A stretch of 64,000 nt of DNA from contig OY783208.1 in the NCBI GenBank assembly GCA_963678705.1, positions 12,025,782-12,089,781 of the forward strand, given 5' to 3'. A program made the translations under genes and the position numbers. Shown in pieces: positions 56,632 through 64,000 of the stretch (the first letter of the stretch is position 1; each line of letters begins with the position of its first letter). The notes beneath the pieces were generated by a model that searched no databases, was not told the origin of the DNA, and worked only from the letters and a program-made list of their open reading frames with translations. The DNA is from Panorpa germanica. Taxonomy: Eukaryota > Arthropoda > Insecta > Mecoptera > Panorpidae.

Positions 56632-58306
56632 TATACTTTTATTTTTGAGATTTGCAAATCAATTAGTACCCAAATCTTTAAGTATACTAAAAACAAAAAG
56701 AAACGTATTAATTGTTTGACAAAACAAATCTAATCTGTAGTGCTCAAAAAGTACAAGACCATGTGACGTACTAAATATAACAAATATATCAAATGATAAT
56801 CTGAATTAATGTTAAAACTTTTCCATAATATTTTCGTAAATTAGTGCTGCGTAAAACATTTTAGAAAAGTTAAATTAATTTTAAAAGCAGGATTCCAGCC
56901 ATTAATACATTTAAAGCATTTTAATTCATTACCCTTAAATAAGTGAAGCAACATACCTTAATATATTGATTTACGTTATTCTCAAATATCTACTGGTGTT
57001 TGTTTTAATAAAATAGATATTCAATCATTTATATATATACGATATTTCGGCTCAAGCTTTCACTGAGCTGTCAAATTGTACGTACTTAAATGGATTAAAT
57101 GCTTTCCTTTGCTAGTGTTCAAAAGTTTTTTTCGAGTTTTGTGAATGTAAATATTAAATCTAAAATTTCATTTTTATTTGGCTGTAATAAAGAACTTTTT
57201 AAATAAAACTATATAATTTTACATAAAAGCTATTTTAATGTTTAAAAACATAGCTTTATGTTGAAATATGCCCTTTGTTACATAGAAAAATGAAAACCAT
57301 ATATTTAATTTATAATAAATATTACATACATATCCCAATAATCATTTAAATGAGATAGATCGCTAGATGAACTAGTCACTAGTCCATTTCAATTTTAACG
57401 TTTGACAAGTTAAAAAAAATGGAAATAGGGGCCGTCTGGAAAATAAGTAACTCTCTATAATCTTTTAAAATATGTACAATACAAATGCCGTTTTGCTAAC
57501 GATTTAGTAAATTATTTATACTAGATTATTGCTTCAACTCTCTGTATTGTTTAACTTATTAGGTAAAATTAATAATTTAGCTAAATATTAAACCAAAATA
57601 GCGCTATCTACTTAGCAGTAGTAAATATAGATACAGGTGAAGGTTTGTTTCCTGGGAAACAATACTTGCCTATATTCATAAATAAAATGACCTGCGGTGT
57701 GTTGTAACATATTGAACATTTTTTAAAATACCATTTTTCTGGAGTTACCCTGCTTTCTATATTTTAGATTGCATGTGACACCATAAAGCTTCTGACCGCT
57801 CCCCTCCCAATGTTACAATTTGTGGATTTATTTAATTAGTTCTATGTCACTATGTTTTTGAAAAAGAAAAAATAATCTCAATTATTTATTAAACGTTGTA
57901 CACATTCCAAATGCATGTGACATCACAGCCGCTGCTAACCTTACAGCTCACAAATATCTGGTATATGTATTTATATATAAAAATATCAAATATTATTTAC
58001 AGCTATTTCAAGGAACAAATTTCAATATTATGTCTGCCGTAACAGGGTTAAATAAAATAAAAACTTATTATTCTTTGACTGGACTTGATTATTTGACTAC
58101 CAACAGCTATAAAACATTACCACAGCACTAACCTACACAACAAATAACTGACGTTAAAATGCATTTCACGTCATACAAATATGGCCGACCATTTCTAGCG
58201 CTAAAACTACAATTCAAACTTTTAATTGCTATGTCTCCATCAACATTTAGATATTTATTAAAATAGACACACCAATACACATTTATTAACATCAATTTCA
58301 ATCAAC
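56632..58306. other. AT-rich stretch without recognised features
   Basis: I see no gene, long repeat or element end. Short TATATATATA runs and scattered short frames only. Confidence 0.5.
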
Positions 58307-58534
58307 AATGGGCTTGTGTCCTCATTTTTTAGTGGTCGATATTTCAATTGTTGATTGATATTTGATATATGATCTTTAATAATTAAGGAGACAAAATGAG
58401 TTTTTTAATTGTTAATATCTCTTAACATATAAAGAGTTATTAAAAAATAATTGAACATTTGAGGTTCTAGTAACCCACTTTATCAATATATAGTACACTT
58501 TTATAGAAATTAAGACATAGGACACAAGTCCATT
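58307..58534. mobile_element. Short element with 16-bp terminal inverted repeats (228 bp)
   Basis: Left end AATGGGCTTGTGTCCT and right end complement AATGGACTTGTGTCCT differ at one base. The right part (from TAGTACACTTTTATAG) is repeated at 42443. No coding capacity. Target duplication is not clear, so the superfamily is open. Confidence 0.5.
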
Positions 58535-59268
58535 CTTATTTTAACAGCTGATAAAGTAGGCATTTTACGGGCCCTAAAATTTTGTTGTTCGATATATTGT
58601 AATAACAACAAATTATGAATATAAATTTTCGTAAAACGTTTATTTATTTCATATTTGTTTCTTAATAAGAGAAATAATTAAAAATTCAACAAATACTTTA
58701 CTGACATTAGCTCCATGACAAATAAATAACCCATCGCCATTGCAGTTTGTTATCTACATAAACATACTACACAACCGTCAAAGTTAAATACATTTATATC
58801 TTACATAAAACAAAGCTGCAATATTAATAAATATATCAATCAGGTATTATGTTTTCTATATTTTATAATTTTTATATTTATTTTATCACGATTCACTTAC
58901 ATTTTTCTTTTGAGAGTTGTGAACAAACTTTAAGGCATGTACAAATCACTACGAAAGATTCCTTATACCAGATTTAATTTAGAAATACTCAATATTTATG
59001 GTTAAAGTTGAAATTTCAAATTTGTGGTTAGAGCAATATGCCATATATATGTGGAAAGGGTTTATTTCACATTGTTGGTCAACAATAAACATAAATATTG
59101 TGTATTTCTATACTAAAAATGGTAAAAGTATATTAAAAGCTCCATAAAATATACATAAGTGCAGTAGTCTTTTTTTTTTAAGTTTTAAAATAAGAAAACG
59201 TAGGTGTGTTTAACAATTACCATTGACAGAATTATATATTATATTATATATTATTATTATATATATTA
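58535..59268. other. AT-rich stretch left of Hel-C copy 3
   Basis: No gene or element recognised; ends in a TATTAT-rich run that supplied the A|T target of Hel-C copy 3. Confidence 0.5.
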
Positions 59269-59336
59269 CTAGCAAACCCGGCGAACTCCGTTTCGCCATC
59301 AGATGGCTTCGTTTTATGTAACATTTCGTTTGGTGA

Positions 59337-59537
59337 TTAAAATATGAAGAAATTTTTTTTTCTTGTTTTATGCTTCACCGCTTGCATTAATGTTTCGTAT
59401 ACTTGTTTTTGCTGTTCATTCAGCAACGGCACATTATTTCGAACGAATTCCTGCAATGTATCAACATTGTATTGCAGCTCTCGATTTAATTCTTGGTTGA
59501 ATGCATCGTGCATCGATCGATTTGGCGCAATCATTCT
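59337..59537 (-). pseudogene. Rep C-terminal remnant after the internal deletion
   Basis: Frame-shifted continuation: MIAPNRSMHDAFNQELNREL.. to NEQQKQVYETLMQAV and a lysine-rich end, identical in structure to the end of copy 2. The lead-in to the helicase (NEQQ..) is present, but sequence stops before Walker A and passes straight to the Helitron 3' end. Confidence 0.65.
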
Positions 59538-62402
59538 CGGTGATGATAATTGCGAACAGCGTTCGTATTTGGTACGCATTTGATGAAACAACTGAATCCG
59601 CAAGTGTTAAATCCCAATGAGAATCGTTCTCCAGCAAACCCAATAGTTGACATGCTTCTCGATATGTTTGGCATTGGTGGCCATTCACAGTTTTCAAATG
59701 CGCAAATGATTTTGGTCCACGTACATTTACCAACAGCAGTCGCAAATAAAAACATTCATCATTTTTAGGATGAACAGTATACATGCGACCTAGTGCATCA
59801 GTGGAAAACACCTGTGGCCAATCTGGAACTGGGGTTCCTTGTTTGCGACGTTGGAATTTCTTTGTTGATTGATTCCAAGTGTAATACTTGGGCATTTCAA
59901 CGTACATCAGCGTCGCTGCGAATGGATCTGCTTCACACATTGCAAAGAAGCTAGTCAATGTTGTCGATGGTGGTCTCTCAGCTCGTTGTGCCGCATTAGC
60001 CTCAGTGAAGTAAACTCTTTGGCCATTTTCCAAATGCACTGCTAAATGTACAACTGTGGGATATCTTTCATGAATTTGAAATGACAATAATCGCCACAGT
60101 GCTTCATTAGTACTGACGTATCTGCCCATTTGGAAGTTGCTGATTTCGTCATTCGCATTTTCCGACGCAATACCAAACACAGCCATGTCGCTGCCTTTTG
60201 TAACGTACTTGCACAAATATTTGATTGATTTGGCCGAATGACAACTCTCAACGTTTGCATGTGTTTTGAAAATTCGTGATAGCAGCGGGCAATATGGTAC
60301 AATGAATTCATTTCCGATCTCAATCTCTTGATTTTTAACTTTAACTTTGATAGTTAGACCATTATCTTCTTTTGAACGCCGACGATAAACTGGATATCCA
60401 TCGTTCCCTGTGACTGTTTCAGCAACTAACGGTCGCGGATATCGTTTTGTGCACTTTCTATCAGCCATGCAAGGCGATAATGGACTTAATGCACCGCACG
60501 GTCCATGCACCATCTGTGTCGTCACAATGTCGTGTAGATGGGGATCAGTGACTGGATCAGGAATTTCAGCTGATATGATGTCATCCACTTCATTTGAATA
60601 TAATTTGTTCAGCAACCAAATTAGAATATGAGCATGCGGTCCACGCTTCTGCCATTCCACCGAGTACATATAACAACGTGTGTCACCAAAAACTCGATAC
60701 TTAGTAAGCACATCCATCATAACCTTGAGTTTTTGCTGAAATACTCTGGCGATTATGTCATGGCGATCTTGCGGTTTTTGGCCCGGTTTCAACTCACGTT
60801 CAATTTCCGTCCACTTCGGATTGCATGTGAACGTAATAAATAAATCCGGAGTTCCATAATTTCGCACGTACGTCATAGCGTCTTGAGCGTATTCGTGCAT
60901 GTGTCGTGGGCTTCCGATGTAAGATGATGGAAGAATCGTCAGACGTCCAATATTCTGAACATCACCATCTGAATGAATAGCATCACGCAAGTGTATATAG
61001 TCCTCAGATCGTAGCTTTGCCTGATTGAATCGGATGAACGCTAAACGTTCGGTCTCGTCTTTGACATACATGTCGACAGCGAATTGCTGGAATAGCCGAC
61101 GGCACTTCAGAATGACATTCTCCTCATGTGTACGAATCATTATACGATACGCATAGTAATTCATTGCGCTTAGATTTTTATTCGTTGATACACCTGAAAA
61201 TGCAAAATTAAATGAATTGTTAATGGAAACCAATAATAGCAATAATAGCAATAATTAGTGTGTGAATATTGTACCAGTAATTAGATCGACCATCTTCAAC
61301 GTGATGTCGTATCCGTCTTGCCCTTGCCAATAAATGATTGGATATTGTAACGCATCGTACAAACGATGTGTCTCGTTTACACGATGCATGATATTGCTTC
61401 TTCGCTGAACGACAATGTCTCGCGATTTAGTTGGATCGCCAACAATAATTGCAGCAACATCATTAACGGTGGGTGCATTGAATCTTCGCACATGTTCACC
61501 TGTTGGGGTACAATCCGCTCTTATGACAAATTGGTGCGTATCCGATGGCATTCGTTCCAATGCTGTTTTGAACATATTAACCACAGCATTATTAGCGTGA
61601 AAAAATGCTTGCAACTGTTCAATAATTCGTCTCTTTAACTGTTGTGTTCCCTGTATATTGCACCGCACATTCAGCTGATCCACCATCGACGAAATGAAAT
61701 ATATTTGCAGAAATTGATGCGGTTCATCTGGTGTTGGCACCATTGAACCATGCAAATGATATATTTGTCCTTGTATCTGTAATTGCAAACAATCATTTGT
61801 TGAAGAATACGGTGTAGCTTCTAATCGTGTGATGGTGTAGTATGTGGTGTATATGTAGTTGTTATGTGTTGCAATTCATTGTGTTGGTGTGAGTGATTGG
61901 TTACTTGTGTTGTATCTTTTACCTTGCAAGTCGGCATGAAGCCGCCTTCTCGAATGATATTAGCTCCAAAGGAAGTCATGCGAAAGCAGTTATTGTATTC
62001 AAGGATGTGTTGAAGAAAATGGCTGGAATCGGGATCACTTCCATAGAACAATGGTTTCAGTGGCTGTGGTGGTGTAAGTAATGGATCCAGTTTGACTTTT
62101 CCATTTGCGCAGCACAATCCAGCCGTTTCTCTTTTGAACTTTAACGCATTGCAATATCGGCATATAGTCGTCGTTGGTCCAATATCTAAATTTTCATCAT
62201 CACTGTAGTTCGCAGTAGGATCATATTGGAATGTCAAGCGATTGTATGATGCCAATGATCTTCGTGTGCTCACGCGTTGTCTCAATCGGGCATTTTCTGT
62301 TATTATATTTTGTCTTTCTTCGCTTAAGTTCTGTGAATACAGTTGTTGCTGGCTTGCATGTCTTGCGCGGCGGCCGATGTTCGCACGTCGTCCTCTAGGC
62401 AT
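59461..62402 (-). CDS. Hel-C Rep transposase (HUH endonuclease), three exons, no helicase
   Basis: Exons 62402-61923, 61776-61275 and 61193-59461 sum to 2715 bp, 905 codons with stop, open throughout after splicing of a 146-bp and an 81-bp intron. It starts MPRGRRANIGRRARHASQQQ. Rep motifs in exon 3: FITFTCNPKW, GPHAHILIWL (HUH as HAH; one Leu fewer than copy 2) and CKYVTKGSD (catalytic tyrosine). Helitron Reps nick and join single strands during rolling-circle transposition. The last about 20 residues are out of frame because of a deletion after TLFAIIIT. The usual Pif1 helicase (about 500 residues) is absent, so autonomous movement is unlikely unless helicase is supplied in trans. Confidence 0.75.
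61194..61274 (-). other. Intron 2 of the Hel-C Rep gene (copy 3)
   Basis: 81 bp, GTACAAT donor and TTTTCAG acceptor; conserved position with copies 1 and 2. Confidence 0.75.
61777..61922 (-). other. Intron 1 of the Hel-C Rep gene (copy 3)
   Basis: 146 bp, AAG|GTAAAAG donor and AATTACAG acceptor. Its sequence is CA-rich (ACACACCA-type) and shared with 19003-19148. Confidence 0.72.
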
Positions 62403-62948
62403 TTTGGACTATGGACAGAGTGGTGAATGTAACCTTAAATGCACGATCCACATAATTTACACAGTTCAACTTACCACCTTAAAGACAAATGCCTACTGTT
62501 GAAATTGAATAAAAATTTGCACAATATACGTGATTGATTTGATGGTTTCCAATTTAAATGTTAGGAAATGAATAACTTATTTTTTTATTTTTTTTTTCAC
62601 AATTTCACAATGAACACAATACCGGTTTGTCACATGAAATTAATTAACTGAGCAGAGAATAATGAGTAGCTGTCAAACAATGTATCACGCACCGGCGCCT
62701 ACTACTTAAAACACCGGTCTACTTAAAATATTGGTTTGTATATATGCTATGTATCAGAGTAGGCGCTGTATGTGAAAAAAGATTTTCCCGCTTTTTCTGT
62801 TGAAATTTTTCCTGAATTCCTGAATTTTCTTTGCTATAAACCTCACGGAGCCCGAGACCTTTCCAACGAATGCAAAACCGTGGAAATCGGTTCGTGCGTT
62901 CTGGAGTTATAACGTCAGGAAGGAAAACCCGACTTATTTTTATATAGT

Positions 62949-62951
<3 letters not shown>

Positions 62952-62999
<48 letters not shown>
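62952..62999. repeat. TA microsatellite at the Hel-C copy 3 5' flank
   Basis: Nearly pure TA repeat of about 48 bp, also the Helitron insertion target (A|T). Confidence 0.8.
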
Positions 63000-63000
<1 letters not shown>

Positions 63001-63001
<1 letters not shown>

Positions 63002-64000
63002 GGTTCAAAATAAACCTATCCTGGTTGACGTCTCCAAGTGTGGGTCTACCTTAATATAACAACAAGTAATATTGTTAAACGGATTATAATTCTTAATGTT
63101 ATTAACAACTAGTTAATACAACATTTCCTGAATTTTCCAATGATCGCCATACAAACTATGTATGCTACGACTATTGCCGTTTTTACAATCTTCTGCCACG
63201 CTAACCATGCATCGTGCATGTCATAGCAAGTTAGAGGGGTCCACAAGTCGTTTCAAAACAGCAATAATAACATTTAAATATTTCTTAATATTAGCAAAGT
63301 TCCTAACCTATTTTATAGAGTTCTTTACAATTATTATTTCTTACAAACTAATTATGTCTAATCTTAAATTATATCCCACATATATATATATAATAGACAG
63401 GACAATTAATTTAGGTGTTAATTATAGTTTAATTAAGAATATAGATCGTAGTAAAAACCTAAATATACTGTTACACTTTTTATCGGGCGACGGCGTGTTT
63501 TCTTTTTAGTTATTGAATGTTTCAAATTCAATTTATATTTTTATAACATAAGTCGCGTTGTGTAACTAATTAAAAATAGCCACATCTATAAAAGTCTAAA
63601 TGATTCTTACTTTTATTAAAACCGCTTATTTTTATCCCTCAAAATTACAATATTCACAACTCCAAAACAATTCTAATTCAATCTCTACTCAAAACCATTA
63701 CAATTCTAACTATTCCAAAAACAATTGACATTATCTAGCTTTTGTTTATTTAGCTTGTGATCTCTATATCGTGATTATCCCGTCAATCCGTAACAATACT
63801 TTATTAAAAACAGTTTTTACATTTAAATATCTAAAAATGTAATTATTTAAAAAGTTTTCAATTTGCTTTAAAATCAACAATAATTTTTATTAGATATTTA
63901 ACTTTATTTGTTTTAACTCGCATTTTAAAATCTCAAAACAGGTTATTGTCATTATAGTTGAAATGAAATTATTATTAAAATTTTATATATTAATGAATTA
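63001..64000. other. AT-rich stretch, nothing recognised
   Basis: No supported gene, RNA or element. A 115-codon frame at 63162-63509 lacks any recognisable domain and looks like chance in AT-rich DNA. Confidence 0.5.

Larger units (their letters stand above)
59269..62951 (-). mobile_element. Hel-C copy 3, structurally complete Rep-only Helitron (3.68 kb)
   Basis: Minus-strand borders: 5' TCTACTATATAAAAATAAGTC at 62951 and 3' hairpin GGCGAA..TTCGCC, GGGTTTG, CTAG at 59269, flanked by A (59268) and T (62952). Contains a three-exon Rep gene and no helicase. About 550 bp of leader separates the 5' end from the first ATG. Near the 3' end about 210 bp present in copy 2 are missing. Confidence 0.82.

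Noticed and set aside
63162..63509. 115-codon frame as a small hypothetical gene
   Set aside because: No motif, splice or promoter support, and such frames are expected in AT-rich DNA.

Overview
The window looks like an AT-rich insect nuclear genome segment (possibly a beetle, low confidence) made almost entirely of nested transposable elements. The grounds are introns with GT-AG borders, BEL/Pao, gypsy-like, I-clade and piggyBac elements typical of insects, and a C2H2 zinc-finger gene with acidic KEEPD-type N-terminal sequence. No prokaryotic features are present. I see one plausible intact host gene: the seven-finger zinc-finger gene at 50964-51950 (minus).

Layout. 1-9071: head-to-tail 2.6-kb non-coding Helitrons (called Hel-A here). 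They end in a CGTCGC/GCGACG hairpin followed by CTAG and abut T. 9072-14748: head-to-tail array of 0.8-kb Helitrons (Hel-B) with a near-perfect 832-bp tandem duplication. 14749-21837: two Rep-encoding Helitrons (Hel-C) joined head-to-head; one keeps helicase motifs V/VI, the other is rearranged. 21916-25168: internally deleted BEL/Pao element with identical-length LTRs and ATATC target duplication. 25169-25357: stacked Helitron 5' ends and one 3' end. 25358-33495: an unidentified insertion of about 2.4 kb carrying a cysteine-protease-like gene and 174-bp repeats. It is split by a full-length I-clade non-LTR retrotransposon (26353-32109, both ORFs open). 33496-42442: three inverted Hel-A copies, one with a truncated non-LTR RT inside. 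42983-50202: a decayed piggyBac element split by a large LTR (43464-45515) and by a gag-only gypsy-like element (45981-49011, CCCG duplication). 50964-51950: zinc-finger gene. 52716-56640: Hel-B copies, a zeste/Myb-SANT-like gene remnant with a Hel-B in an intron, and a zinc-finger paralogue broken by an 8-bp-TSD MITE. 59269-62951: a third Hel-C copy whose three exons splice into one open Rep frame without a helicase. 63001-64000: nothing recognised.

The elements give a relative order of insertion: Helitron arrays first, then BEL/Pao and the 2.4-kb unit inside Helitrons, then the I element inside the 2.4-kb unit. The strongest leads are (1) Helitrons that repeatedly insert next to the 5' ends of other Helitrons and so build arrays; (2) a Rep-only Hel-C lineage; (3) the unknown 2.4-kb unit with a 9-bp flanking duplication and a protease-like gene whose reading frame runs exactly through the I-element target site. 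All functional statements are read from sequence and family knowledge; no search was run.
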